This document shows positions 8,297-16,910 of a DNA stretch of 55,263 bases, piece after piece. Made by a program: the position numbers and the translations under genes. The stretch covers positions 1-55,263 of the forward strand of contig NZ_SMKZ01000047.1 in assembly GCF_004349065.1 (NCBI RefSeq). Reading direction: 5' to 3'. Source of the stretch: Jiangella asiatica (GTDB taxonomy: Bacteria > Actinomycetota > Actinomycetes > Jiangellales > Jiangellaceae). Numbering within the stretch: position 1 is the stretch's first letter; every line of letters begins with the position of its first letter. The notes under the pieces were generated by a model, which ran no database searches, was not told the origin of the DNA, and saw only the letters and a program-made list of their open reading frames with translations.

Positions 8297-9441
8297 GCCG
8301 TGCCTCCCAAGATCAGGCAGCTCGCCGTGTTCAGAGTCATGCCGCGCCCGGTCACCAGGCACAGCCGCGCACCGTCGACCTGTCGGGGCCCGCACTCGCC
8401 GCGAAGCTGCCGGACGCCCTCGACGACGTGCAGCCAGCCCTGCATGTACGACTCGGACAGGTTGCCTCCGGCGGTGTTCACCGGCAGGTCGCCGCCCAGG
8501 CGGATCCGCTTGCCGCCCTCGACGAACGGTCCGGCCTCGCCGGGCGCGCAGAACCCGGCGTGCTCCAGCCAGAACAGCACCGAGATGGTGAAGTTGTCGT
8601 AGAGCTGCGCGACATCGATGTCCGCGGGCGACACGCCGGCCATCCGGTAGGCGTCGCTCACGCAGTCGGCCTGGTGCGGCAGGTACCACCAGTCCGGCCG
8701 GCCCAGCTTCTCCAGCGTGTGCCCCTGCCCCATCCCCCAGATGTCCACCGGCGCGCTGCGGGCGTCGCGGGCCCGCTCGGGTGAGGTGACGATGACCGCG
8801 ACGGCACCGTCGGAGATGATGCAGCAGTCCAGCAGGTGCAGCGGGTCGACGATCATCCGCGAGCTCTGGTGGTCGTCGAGGGTGATCCGCTCGCGCATGA
8901 TCGCGTCGGGGTTCAGTGCTGCGTGCTCGCGCATGGTGACCGCGACCCAGCCGAGCTGCTCGCTGGTGGTGCCGTACCGCGCCATGTGCCGCTGGGCGCC
9001 GAACGCGCTGTTGGCGGCGTTGCCGAACATGCCCCAGATGCCCCAGGAGTCGGTGTCGGTGCCGGCGGCGGCGTTGAACCGGCTGCCGCCGGTCTTCGCG
9101 GTGTCGCCGAAGACGCAGGCGACCGTCGAGGCCATGCCGGCGTCGATGGCCAGGGCCGCCTGCTGGATGAGCACGCCGGCCGTCGCGCCGCCCATGGACA
9201 GGCTGCCGGTGATCCGCGGGTTGATGCCCAGCTGCTCACCCAGCGCTAGGTAATGCTTGGCGCCCTCCGGTGACTTCGTGCCGGGCATGGTCAACAGTCC
9301 GTCGACGTTCTCGCGCCGCAGCCCGGCGTCGTCCAGCGCTGCCACGAACGCCTCGGCCGCGAGGGAGTTGGGGGTCTCGTCCGGCAGCTTGCCCTGCCGG
9401 CTCACGCCCACCCCGCTGATGGCCGCCCGTCGCCATCCCAT
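8293..9441 (-). CDS. Thiolase-fold lipid-transfer-type protein (Ltp2-like aldolase candidate)
   Basis: A 382-aa thiolase superfamily protein of the SCP-x/lipid-transfer branch. Domain signs: the N-terminal AAISGVGVSRQGKLPDET, GSLSMGGATAGVLIQQAALAIDAG where thiolases carry the nucleophilic Cys, AQLYDNFTISV where they carry the HD-F motif, and NTAGGNLSESYMQGWLHVVEG at the C-terminal glycine motif. Cys is replaced in GGATAG and His by Tyr in YDNF, so Claisen thiolysis is unlikely. Loss of these residues with use of Tyr is known for Ltp2, which performs a retro-aldol cleavage of a beta-hydroxyacyl-CoA with a DUF35 partner. The adjacent DUF35 and upstream enoyl-CoA hydratase fit that role. ATG 9441 is preceded by GAGAGGAC. 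Confidence 0.85.
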   Translation of the reverse strand: MGWRRAAISGVGVSRQGKLPDETPNSLAAEAFVAALDDAGLRRENVDGLLTMPGTKSPEGAKHYLALGEQLGINPRITGSLSMGGATAGVLIQQAALAIDAGMASTVACVFGDTAKTGGSRFNAAAGTDTDSWGIWGMFGNAANSAFGAQRHMARYGTTSEQLGWVAVTMREHAALNPDAIMRERITLDDHQSSRMIVDPLHLLDCCIISDGAVAVIVTSPERARDARSAPVDIWGMGQGHTLEKLGRPDWWYLPHQADCVSDAYRMAGVSPADIDVAQLYDNFTISVLFWLEHAGFCAPGEAGPFVEGGKRIRLGGDLPVNTAGGNLSESYMQGWLHVVEGVRQLRGECGPRQVDGARLCLVTGRGMTLNTASCLILGGTA

Positions 9442-9485
9442 CGTCGCACCGTCCTCTCGACTCGCAGCGACCCTGTCAGGGACAC

Positions 9486-10238
9486 TCAGCGGCCGAGGAA
9501 CCGCGGCCGGCGCTTCTCCCGGAACGCCGCGCGGCCCTCGGCCCGATCCTCGGTCGTGGCGAGCAGCCGCCACAGCAGTCGTTCCATCGCCAGCTCGGAG
9601 CCCGCACCCCGGGCCGCCGTTCGCGCGAGCTTGGCGGCGCGCATCGACAGCGGCGCCGCTTCGGCCAGCGTCGCCACCAGGGCCGCGACGTCGGCGTCGA
9701 ACGTCTCGGCCGGCAGCACGTCGCTGACCAGGCCGAACCGTGCGGCGTCCGCGGCGTCCATCCGGCTGCCGGTCAGCAGCATCCGCCACGCCAGCGCGGA
9801 GGGCAGCGCGTCGAACAGCCGCTGGGTGCCGCCGCTGCCCGGCAGGCTGCCCAGGCGCAGCTCGCTGAGCTGGAACCAGGCGGTGCCGGCTGCCACCCGG
9901 AGGTCGGCGGCCAGCGCCAGTTCGAAGCCGCCGCCGACGGCCGGGCCGTTCACGGCGGCCAGCACCGGTCGGGTGCAGCGGTCGACCGGCGCGCTCACCG
10001 GTGCGCCGAGGTCCAGCAGCCCTCGCGCCGGCGCCTCCTCGAGCAGGTCGACCCCCGCGCAGAAGGCCGTGCCGGTCCCGGTGAGGACGATGACCCCGAC
10101 GTCGTCGTCGGCCTCCAGTTCCGCGAACGCCTCCGCCAGCCTGCGCCGGGTCGCCTGGTCGATGGCGTTACGGCGCTCGGGGCGGTTCAGCCGCACCCAC
10201 CCGACGCCCCCGTCGCGCTCCCACAGCACCGCCTCCAT
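9486..10238 (-). CDS. Enoyl-CoA hydratase/isomerase family protein
   Basis: A 250-aa crotonase-fold protein. Oxyanion-hole segments are visible: GTAFCAGVDLLEEAP and AAVNGPAVGGGFELALAADLRVA. The usual catalytic region is ELRLGSLPGSGGTQRLFDALP (Glu at ELRLG), followed by ARFGLVSDVLP. It probably adds water to an alpha,beta-unsaturated acyl-CoA to give the beta-hydroxyacyl-CoA that the neighbouring thiolase-fold protein could split. It ends in RPRFLGR, typical of the family. Its ATG shares one base with the CoA-transferase stop codon (TGATG), so the two are translationally coupled. No acyl-CoA dehydrogenase is nearby, implying that the substrate arrives already unsaturated. Confidence 0.9.
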   Translation of the reverse strand: MEAVLWERDGGVGWVRLNRPERRNAIDQATRRRLAEAFAELEADDDVGVIVLTGTGTAFCAGVDLLEEAPARGLLDLGAPVSAPVDRCTRPVLAAVNGPAVGGGFELALAADLRVAAGTAWFQLSELRLGSLPGSGGTQRLFDALPSALAWRMLLTGSRMDAADAARFGLVSDVLPAETFDADVAALVATLAEAAPLSMRAAKLARTAARGAGSELAMERLLWRLLATTEDRAEGRAAFREKRRPRFLGR

Positions 10239-11458
10239 CAGCGGAACACTCCGTCGCGGACAAGATCGTCGTACTGCTCGTCGGTGAGCTCCAGGAGGCC
10301 GGTCGCCACCTCGCGGGTGTGCTCGCCGAGCAGCGGCGGCGGGGTCATCTCGGGCCGTGGGCCGTCGCCGAGCCGGAACGGCAGGTGCGACATCGGGATC
10401 TCGCCGATCACGGCGTGGTTGACCGGCTGCCAGAAGCCGCGGGCGGTCAGGTGCGGGTCGGCCAGCATGTCCTTGGCGCTGTTGACCGGGCCGGCGGGCA
10501 CGCCCGCGGCCGTCAGCGCGTCCACCACGGCCGGGCGGCGTCGTGACTCCAGAGCGACACGTAGCAGCTCGTCCAGCTCGTCGGCGTGGCCGATGCGCTC
10601 CAGGACGGTGCTGAACCGATCGTCGGTCAGCCAGCCGGGCCGGTCGAGCACGCTTGCCAGCGCCTGCCAGTGCTCATCGGTGTGGCAGGCCAGCGCGATC
10701 CACTCGCCGTCGGCACACCGGTATGCCCCGCGCGGTGCCGTGCCCGGCGAACGGTTGCCCGCCGGCTCGACGTCGCCGCCGAGGGAGCTGTGCACCACCC
10801 CGTGGCCGACGACGTTGACGGTCGACTCCAGCTGGGACAGTTCGACGTACTGGCCCTCGCCGGTGCGCTGCTGGTGGTAGATGGCCGCCAGGAGGGCGAC
10901 CAGGGCGTGGCCGGGGTTGGGCACGTGGTCCGGGTAGTGCGTGCCGGTGCCGACGGGTGGGCGGCCGGGCACCGCGGTGGTGTGCACCAGGCCGGCCAGC
11001 GCGGCGATGGTGGACCCGAAGCCGACGTAGTCGCGGTGCGGGCCGTCGCTGCCCTGCATGGGCATCGCCAGGAACACCACTCGCGGGTTGACGGTGCGGA
11101 CGTCGGCATACGTCATCCGCCAGCGCTCCAGCACCCCGGTGCGGAAGTTGCTGGTGAACACGTCGGAGCGGGCGGCCAGCGCGAGCGCGATCTCGCGGGC
11201 CCGGGGGTGCTTCATGTTCAGCGCCACGCTCTTCTTGCCCGGGTTCCGCGAGGCGAAGTAGCCCGACGCGTCCAGCCCTGTGGTGCCCGGCCGGAACGGC
11301 GGCGACTGGCGCAGGTTGTCCGGCCGGACCCGCGACTCGATGCGGATCACCTCCGCGCCCAATTCCGCCAGCGCCTTGGTGACCAGGGCACCGGCACCGA
11401 TCCACGCGAAGTCCAGGACTCGCAGCCCGGCCAGCGGCGCCGGCGTCTCAGGTTCCAT
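10238..11458 (-). CDS. CaiB/BaiF (class III) CoA-transferase
   Basis: A 406-aa class III CoA-transferase. These move CoA between a donor thioester and a carboxylic acid through an Asp-linked mixed anhydride. Family segments: LAGLRVLDFAWIGAGALVTKALAELGAEVIRIE at the N terminus, NPGKKSVALNMKHPRAREIA, and the catalytic Asp in HYPDHVPNPG (about residue 177) followed by HALVALLAAIYHQQRTGEG. It would activate the imported acid or a pathway acid at the expense of another acyl-CoA. It overlaps the RpiR gene by 11 bp and the hydratase gene by 1 bp. Unlike the second CoA-transferase of the window (30026-31306), it keeps the Asp. Confidence 0.92.
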   Translation of the reverse strand: MEPETPAPLAGLRVLDFAWIGAGALVTKALAELGAEVIRIESRVRPDNLRQSPPFRPGTTGLDASGYFASRNPGKKSVALNMKHPRAREIALALAARSDVFTSNFRTGVLERWRMTYADVRTVNPRVVFLAMPMQGSDGPHRDYVGFGSTIAALAGLVHTTAVPGRPPVGTGTHYPDHVPNPGHALVALLAAIYHQQRTGEGQYVELSQLESTVNVVGHGVVHSSLGGDVEPAGNRSPGTAPRGAYRCADGEWIALACHTDEHWQALASVLDRPGWLTDDRFSTVLERIGHADELDELLRVALESRRRPAVVDALTAAGVPAGPVNSAKDMLADPHLTARGFWQPVNHAVIGEIPMSHLPFRLGDGPRPEMTPPPLLGEHTREVATGLLELTDEQYDDLVRDGVFR

Positions 11459-12329
11459 GGTCCGGCCCCAGCAGGAAGAGGTCCCAGTCTCCGGCCAGCG
11501 ACCCGACGGCCTTGTAGCGTTCCAGCGACGTGTCCTCGTTGCGCTGGATCAGCCCGTTCACCAGCGCGTTGGCCACCGCCAGTCCCGGCACGAGCGTGTT
11601 CTGCGGCCCGATGCCCGACGCCATCACCGACAGCACGATGGACACCCGCTGCCCGACCGGCGAGATGGCCGCGTCGGTGACGCCGATGGTGAGCGTGCGC
11701 CGCCGCACCGCGGAGTCCACGACGCGCAGGACGTTCCGCGAGTACGGCGGGAACGTGTACGCGAGCAGGACGTCGTCCGGTCCCATCTCGAGCAGCGCCG
11801 TCGCACCTTCGGCGTCGGCCCGCACCAGCCGCACCTTCTCGCGGGCCCGGCCCACCGCGATCGCGGTGAAGTAGGCCAGGCAGTACGAGGTCAGGTCACC
11901 GGTGATGTAGACGTGCTCGGCCTCGCTCATCGCCGTCACGGCGCGGTCCAGCACGTCACGGTCCAGCGAGCGGGCGGTGCGCTGCAGGTGCGCCAGGTCG
12001 CGGTCGAGCGAGGCCTGGAACGGTGTGTCGGCCAGGTGGCTGGTCGGCGTCGAGCCCTCGGTGTTGCTGGCCGTGCGGTACTGCTGCCTGATCTGCCTGC
12101 GCACCCGCTCCTGGAGGTCCTGGTACCCGTCCAGGCCCAGCTTGTAGGCGAACCGGACGACGGTCGACGCCGCGACGTCGAGGCGGCTGGCGAGCTTGTC
12201 GACGGTCGCGAACGCGACGAACTCCGGGTCTTCGATGATGGTCTCGGCGATCCGCTTCTGCGAATTCGTGAGCTTGTCGTACTTGCTGCGGACGGTCTCC
12301 GCCACGTCGTCCATCGGTGCTGTGGTCAT
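11448..12329 (-). CDS. MurR/RpiR family transcriptional regulator
   Basis: A 293-aa regulator with the RpiR layout: an N-terminal helix-turn-helix domain (residues about 1-80, KLASRLDVAASTVVRFAYKLG) and a C-terminal SIS domain (about 110-265) with AEHVYITGDLTSYCLAYFTA, DVLLAYTFPPYSRNVLRVVDSA and LTIGVTDAAISPVGQR. SIS domains usually bind phosphosugars, but RpiR proteins of acid-catabolic clusters may sense other ligands. It is the only transcription factor I recognise in the island and lies inside the longest operon, so autoregulation is likely. It is the prime candidate to bind the motifs at about 15590, 17966 and 31428. Confidence 0.92.
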   Translation of the reverse strand: MTTAPMDDVAETVRSKYDKLTNSQKRIAETIIEDPEFVAFATVDKLASRLDVAASTVVRFAYKLGLDGYQDLQERVRRQIRQQYRTASNTEGSTPTSHLADTPFQASLDRDLAHLQRTARSLDRDVLDRAVTAMSEAEHVYITGDLTSYCLAYFTAIAVGRAREKVRLVRADAEGATALLEMGPDDVLLAYTFPPYSRNVLRVVDSAVRRRTLTIGVTDAAISPVGQRVSIVLSVMASGIGPQNTLVPGLAVANALVNGLIQRNEDTSLERYKAVGSLAGDWDLFLLGPDHGT

Positions 12330-12342
12330 CTCCGGTCTCTCT

Positions 12343-13782
12343 TCAGTCCGCCTCGGGGGCCAGCACGAGCAACCGTTGCTCGCTCATGTCCGCTATCGTC
12401 CACCGGATTCCTTCCCGGCCGAGGCCAGAACTCTTCACTCCGCCGAACGGCATGTTGTCGACCCGGAACGTGGGCACGTCGTTGATGATCACCGCACCGA
12501 ATTCCAGCGCCTCGAACGCCCGCCAGGTGCGGTGCAGGTCGCGGGTGAAGTACCCCGCCTGCAGGCCGTACGGCGTCGCGTCGGCGGCCGCGAACGCCGC
12601 GTCCACGTCGTCGAACGGCGAGACGACGACCACCGGCCCGAACGCCTCCTCCGCCGCTACCCGGGCGGTGGCCGGCACCTGCTCGAGCACCGCGGGCGCG
12701 ACGTAGGCTCCATCGCCGGCACCACCGGTCAGCAACCGGGCGCCACCGCTGACCGCCTCGTCGACCCACGACCGGATCCGGTCCGCCGCCGCGACGGAGA
12801 TCATCGGACCGACCTGAGTGTTCTCGTCCAGCGGGGCGCCGACGGTGAGCGCCTCCGCTCCCTTGACGAGGCCGCCGACGAACTCGTCCCACACCGCGCG
12901 GTGCACGAACGCCCGCTGGACGCTGATGCACAGTTGGCCGGCGTACTTGAAGCCGCCGGCCACGGTGCGGGCGACGGCGTGCGCGACGTCGGCTGTCTCG
13001 TCGACGATCACCGGCGCGTTGCCGCCCAGCTCGAGGGTGACCTTCTTGGTGCCGGCCCGGGACCGGATGTCCCACCCGGCCCGGGCCGAGCCGGTGAAGC
13101 TGACCATGCGGAACCGGTCGTCGGTGACCATCCGGTCGCCAACGGAGGTGCTCATCGGCAGCATGCTCAGTGCCCCGGCGGGCACGCCGGCCTCGACCAG
13201 CAGCCCGGCCAGTCGCAGCAGGGTCAGCGCCGCCCGCGAGTCGGGCTTGAGCACGACGGTGCAGCCGGCCGCCAGCGCCGGCGCCAGCTTGTGCGCGGAC
13301 AGGCTGAGCGGCACGTTGAACGGCGTGATCGCGGCGACCGGGCCGATCGGCAGGTGCCGGGTGATGCCCCAGCGGCCGCGCGCGCTCGGCAGCAGGTCGA
13401 GCGGTAGCATCTCGCCGCCGATCCGCTCGGCCTCCTCACCGGCCATCCGGAACGTGGTGGCGGTGCGCCGCACCTCCAGCCGGGCGTCGTTGATCGGCTT
13501 GCCGATCTCCGCGGCGAGGGTCCTCGCCAGACCTTCGACGTCGGCGGCGATCAGCTCGGCGGCGCGGCGCAGCAGCTCACCGCGCTCGTACGAGGCCGAG
13601 CGGCGGGTGCCGTCGAAGGCGCGGACCGCGCCGGTGGTGGCGCGGTCCAGCTGTTCGGGCAGCGCGTGGAAGGTGTGGCCCACCACCGGCCCGTCACCGG
13701 CGGCACATGCCGCGAACGGCTCCCCCGCGCGCTCCCACTCCCCCGCCACCAGCAGCGGCGCCGCGTCGTCGCCGCCGCTCAT
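12343..13782 (-). CDS. NAD(P)-dependent aldehyde dehydrogenase family protein
   Basis: A 479-aa ALDH superfamily enzyme oxidising an aldehyde to an acid. Visible: the active-site region PIGPVAAITPFNVPLSLSAHKLAPALAAG with the conserved Asn, VVLKPDS, the nucleotide-binding VSFTGSARAG, the general base Glu in TLELGGNAPVIV, the nucleophile Cys in YAGQLCISVQR (about residue 285), and EEAFGPVVVV. The C-terminal FRVDNMPFGGVKSSGLGREG is typical. The ISVQR context resembles lactaldehyde/phosphonoacetaldehyde-type ALDHs rather than betaine ALDH. Its start overlaps the TPP-enzyme stop by 4 bp, and it may consume the aldehyde made by that enzyme or by the retro-aldol pair. Confidence 0.92.
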   Translation of the reverse strand: MSGGDDAAPLLVAGEWERAGEPFAACAAGDGPVVGHTFHALPEQLDRATTGAVRAFDGTRRSASYERGELLRRAAELIAADVEGLARTLAAEIGKPINDARLEVRRTATTFRMAGEEAERIGGEMLPLDLLPSARGRWGITRHLPIGPVAAITPFNVPLSLSAHKLAPALAAGCTVVLKPDSRAALTLLRLAGLLVEAGVPAGALSMLPMSTSVGDRMVTDDRFRMVSFTGSARAGWDIRSRAGTKKVTLELGGNAPVIVDETADVAHAVARTVAGGFKYAGQLCISVQRAFVHRAVWDEFVGGLVKGAEALTVGAPLDENTQVGPMISVAAADRIRSWVDEAVSGGARLLTGGAGDGAYVAPAVLEQVPATARVAAEEAFGPVVVVSPFDDVDAAFAAADATPYGLQAGYFTRDLHRTWRAFEALEFGAVIINDVPTFRVDNMPFGGVKSSGLGREGIRWTIADMSEQRLLVLAPEAD

Positions 13783-15548
13783 CTGGCCAGCTTCAGTTGC
13801 CCATAGGAGGGGTAGCTGGCACCCCAGGTGTCGGGGTAGAAGCGGTCGAGGCCCTTGGTGAAGTAGCTGGGTACCGTGACGTCGATGGCCACGTCGAGCA
13901 CCGTCGGGCGACCCGACTCCACCGCCTTCTCCAGCGCCGGCCGGAACTGCCCGGCCTCTTCGATCCGCTCGCCCTCGGCGCCGAACGACCTGGCCAGCGC
14001 CGCGAAGTCGGGAGTATAGGGCTCACCGGTCGCTTCGATGGTGAACGAGTACCAGGGGTGGCTGCGGCCGAACTTGCCGACGGCGCCCTTGCGCTCGATG
14101 CCGAGCTCGAGGTTGTTGAGGATGACCCAGGTGACCGGCAGGCCGTGCTCGACCGCCGTCGCGACGGCCTGCGGTCCCATCATGAACGCGCCGTCGCCGG
14201 TGAGCACGACGGCAGGGTCGTCCGGCGCCACCAGGCAGGCCGCGGAGGCGCCCTGCGCCGCCCATCCCATCTCGGCCATCCCGGGGCTGATGTGCCAGGT
14301 GCCGGGCCGGCGCACCGTCATGTAGGGCTCGGCGTACTGGATGACGTCGCCGATGTCGATGAACACCCGGCCCCGCTGCGCCAGGACCTCTCCCACCTCG
14401 TAGCACATCCGGCCCGGGTGGATCGGCGAGGTCGGGGCGGTCAGCACCGGCTCGATGGAGGCGCGCCACTCGTCGCGGAAGCCGGCGACGCGCTGGACCC
14501 AGCCGGCGTAGGCGTCGGCCGGGCCGTCGGTGGCTGCCAACAGGTCCTCCAGGAACGCAGTGCCGTCACCGACCAGCCCGAGCTCGACCGGGTAGTTGCG
14601 GCCGATCTCGTCGGGGTCGACGTTCACCTGGACGACCTTCGTGATGTCCATGTCGTAGATGGCGCCCTTGCGCCAGTTGGCGGTGTGGTTGTCCGAGAAC
14701 CGGGCACCGACGGCGATCACGAGGTCGGCCTCGCGGGTGGCCCGGGCGGCGCACTCGGTGCCCGACCGGCCCACACAGCCCAGCGAGAGCGGGTGCTCCT
14801 CACCGAGCAGGCCCTTGCCCGGCAGGCTGGTGACGACCGGAACGCCGCGCTGCTCGGCCACCGCCTGAAGTGCCTGCGCGCCGCCGGGCGAGCGCACCAG
14901 CCCGCCGCCGACCAGAAGCACGGGACGTTCGGCCGCCGCCAGCAGCCGACCCGCCTCGGTCACGTCCGCGGCATCGACCCGGGTGCGCTGGCGGACCGAG
15001 CGGCGCACCGGCGGCTCGACCTGGCCCTCGACCTCGCCGAGCTGGACGTCGAGCGGGAGCTGGATGAGCACGGGGCCGGGGCGGCCGCTGGTCGCGACCC
15101 GCAGCGCGTGGTTCAGGAGGTCGATCACGGTGTCCGGGCGGACGGCGAGCCAGGCGCCCTTGGTGACGGGCTTGAAGACCGGGACGGCGTCGTCGAAGCC
15201 GGCGTAGAACAGTTCCTGCATGCCGCCCTTGCCCATGAAGTGGGTCGGCCCGGAGCCCGCGATGACGAGTAGTGGGATGCCGTCGTGCATGGCACTGGCC
15301 ACGCCGCCGACGCAGTTGAGCAGGCCCGGTCCCTTGGTGACGATCACCGCCGCGACCCGGCCGGTGGTCCGGTAGTGGATGTCGGCCTGATGCACGGCGT
15401 GCGACTCGTGCTTGGCCTGGACACCGCGCAGTTCCGGACGGTCCACGAGGGCGTCCAGCAACGGCCAGACGGCGCCGCCCGCATAGCCGTAGTAGTGCGT
15501 GGTACCGGCCGCTTCGAGCCACTCGGCCACGGCGTCCACGGTCCGCAT
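13779..15548 (-). CDS. Thiamine-diphosphate-dependent enzyme, acetolactate synthase-like
   Basis: A 589-aa TPP enzyme of the acetolactate synthase/2-oxoacid decarboxylase superfamily. Three domains: PYR (residues 1-170, catalytic Glu in VQAKHESHAVHQ), central (about 200-330) and PP (about 380-560) with the GDGAFMMG to ILNNLELG pair that binds Mg-TPP. The substrate is unknown. With the ALDH next to it, decarboxylation of a 2-oxoacid to an aldehyde, or carboligation, are both possible. I chose ATG 15548, not the frame-extending 15620: a GGAAGGGGAG ribosome site ends 6 nt before it, and the promoter at 15575-15604 would lie inside a longer gene. It is the first gene of unit 1. Confidence 0.9.
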   Translation of the reverse strand: MRTVDAVAEWLEAAGTTHYYGYAGGAVWPLLDALVDRPELRGVQAKHESHAVHQADIHYRTTGRVAAVIVTKGPGLLNCVGGVASAMHDGIPLLVIAGSGPTHFMGKGGMQELFYAGFDDAVPVFKPVTKGAWLAVRPDTVIDLLNHALRVATSGRPGPVLIQLPLDVQLGEVEGQVEPPVRRSVRQRTRVDAADVTEAGRLLAAAERPVLLVGGGLVRSPGGAQALQAVAEQRGVPVVTSLPGKGLLGEEHPLSLGCVGRSGTECAARATREADLVIAVGARFSDNHTANWRKGAIYDMDITKVVQVNVDPDEIGRNYPVELGLVGDGTAFLEDLLAATDGPADAYAGWVQRVAGFRDEWRASIEPVLTAPTSPIHPGRMCYEVGEVLAQRGRVFIDIGDVIQYAEPYMTVRRPGTWHISPGMAEMGWAAQGASAACLVAPDDPAVVLTGDGAFMMGPQAVATAVEHGLPVTWVILNNLELGIERKGAVGKFGRSHPWYSFTIEATGEPYTPDFAALARSFGAEGERIEEAGQFRPALEKAVESGRPTVLDVAIDVTVPSYFTKGLDRFYPDTWGASYPSYGQLKLAR

Positions 15549-15574
15549 TGGCATCTCCCCTTCCGTCGAATCCA

Positions 15575-15604
15575 ACACTATGCAGCAACAATTGCTGCTG
15601 TCAA
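15575..15604 (-). promoter_or_regulatory. Promoter A with operator in the -35/-10 spacer
   Basis: On the minus strand, TTGACA (15604-15599) is separated by 18 nt from TAGTGT (15580-15575), a good sigma-70-type promoter for unit 1. The first 17 spacer bases, GCAGCAATTGTTGCTGC, form a perfect 7-bp inverted repeat around TTG and match 13 of 17 bases of the spacers of promoters B and C. The predicted transcript starts near 15568, giving a leader of about 20 nt with GGAAGGGGAG before ATG 15548. The -35 box overlaps the stop codon of the MFS gene. Confidence 0.75.
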
Positions 15605-16899
15605 TGATCCTGGTCGCCACTCGCCTTGCCGGCCGGCTCCACGGTCGAGGGGGTCATCGGCGGCCGCGAGTGGGCCCGACGGAACATCCGTTCCGCCACG
15701 GCGGCGACGGCGAGCGCGCTCAGGCCGCCGACGAGCAGGCCGACGCGCGCGCCCCACCGCTCGCACACCCAGCCGAGCAGCAGGCCGCCGATTGGGGTAC
15801 TGCCCAGGAACACCACGCCGTGCAGGGCTAGGACGCGTCCGTGCATCGCCTGGTCGGCGACAAGCTGCAGCACCGTGCGGGCCAAGGTGTTGAACGAGAA
15901 GTTCGCGATGCCGACGACCACCGTCACCGCCAGAGCGAGGCCCAGGGTCGGGCTGATGGCCAGGGCGGTGCCGGCCAGCCCGAACCCGGCGGCGGCGACG
16001 ATCAGTCCGCGCACGGTGGCCGTCTGCCGGGCGGCCGTGAACACCGCGGCCAGCATCGCGCCCAGCCCGAGCATCGCCATCAGCGTCCCGTAGGTGCCCG
16101 CGCCGCCGTCGAACAGCTCGGCGCCGACGAGCGGGAACACCACCCGGAAGTTCTGCCCCAGTACGCAGACGACCAGCAGCAGGACCATGGCGATGCGCAG
16201 GTCGGGATGGTCGCGGACATAGCGCAGACCGGCCCGCGCCTGTCCCCGTCCCCTCACCAGGCGCGGCGGCCGGCGCAGGGTCGCGCCGTCCATCCGGGCC
16301 AGGTTCACCAGCAGCGGCAGGAACGACGCGGCGTTCACCAGGAACGCCGCGCCCGCACCCTGCCACGCGATCACGCCCCCGGCGGCCACCGGGCCGGCGA
16401 CCTTGCCCAGATTGTGCGCCGCGGAGTTGAGCACCTGCGCGTTGGCGATGCTGTCGCGGTCGACCAGCTCGGCGACGAATGCCTGCCGGACCGGCTGGTC
16501 CACCACCGTCGCCAGGCCCAGCAGCAGCGAGAAGGCCATCACGATCCACAGGTGGTCGATGCCGGCGACCACCAGGGTCCCCAGCACCAGGGCGAGGACG
16601 AGCTGGACGGCCTGGGTGACCAGGAGGGCGATGCGCCGGTCGACCCGGTCGGCGATCACCCCGCCCCAGATGCCCAGCAGCAGGATCGGGCCGAACTGCA
16701 GCGCCATCGCGGCGCCGATGGCCACCGCGCTGCCGGTGATCTCGAACACCAGCCAGTCCTGCGCCACCCGCTGCATCCAGGTGCCGGCCACGGAGATCGC
16801 GTGCCCGCCGAAGAACAACCGGTAGTTGCGCACCCGTAGCGACTGCAGCGACCGGCGCAACGCCTCCCGGGCCCGGCGCCGCACCCGCCCATCGACCAC
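15601..16899 (-). CDS. MFS transporter, EntS/MFS_3-like
   Basis: A 432-aa membrane protein with about 12 predicted segments. The N terminus SLRVRNYRLFFGGHAISVAGTWMQRVAQDWLVF is typical of the MFS_3 (enterobactin exporter EntS-like) group. The loop 2-3 motif is GGVIADRVDRR, the second half has GTYGTLMAMLGLGAMLAA, and the tail is rich in Arg/His. The group is usually annotated as exporters. Here it follows the DHPDC-like gene by 11 bp in unit 2 and may move the island's substrate or product in either direction. The gene ends exactly in the -35 region of promoter A, so its stop and that promoter overlap. Confidence 0.88.
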   Translation of the reverse strand: MVDGRVRRRAREALRRSLQSLRVRNYRLFFGGHAISVAGTWMQRVAQDWLVFEITGSAVAIGAAMALQFGPILLLGIWGGVIADRVDRRIALLVTQAVQLVLALVLGTLVVAGIDHLWIVMAFSLLLGLATVVDQPVRQAFVAELVDRDSIANAQVLNSAAHNLGKVAGPVAAGGVIAWQGAGAAFLVNAASFLPLLVNLARMDGATLRRPPRLVRGRGQARAGLRYVRDHPDLRIAMVLLLVVCVLGQNFRVVFPLVGAELFDGGAGTYGTLMAMLGLGAMLAAVFTAARQTATVRGLIVAAAGFGLAGTALAISPTLGLALAVTVVVGIANFSFNTLARTVLQLVADQAMHGRVLALHGVVFLGSTPIGGLLLGWVCERWGARVGLLVGGLSALAVAAVAERMFRRAHSRPPMTPSTVEPAGKASGDQDH

Positions 16900-16910
16900 G
16901 CCGGCACCGT

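Noticed and set aside
8293-9441. Functional acetyl-CoA acetyltransferase
   Set aside because: The Cys nucleophile and the His of the HD-F motif are both replaced, so the name thiolase describes only the fold.
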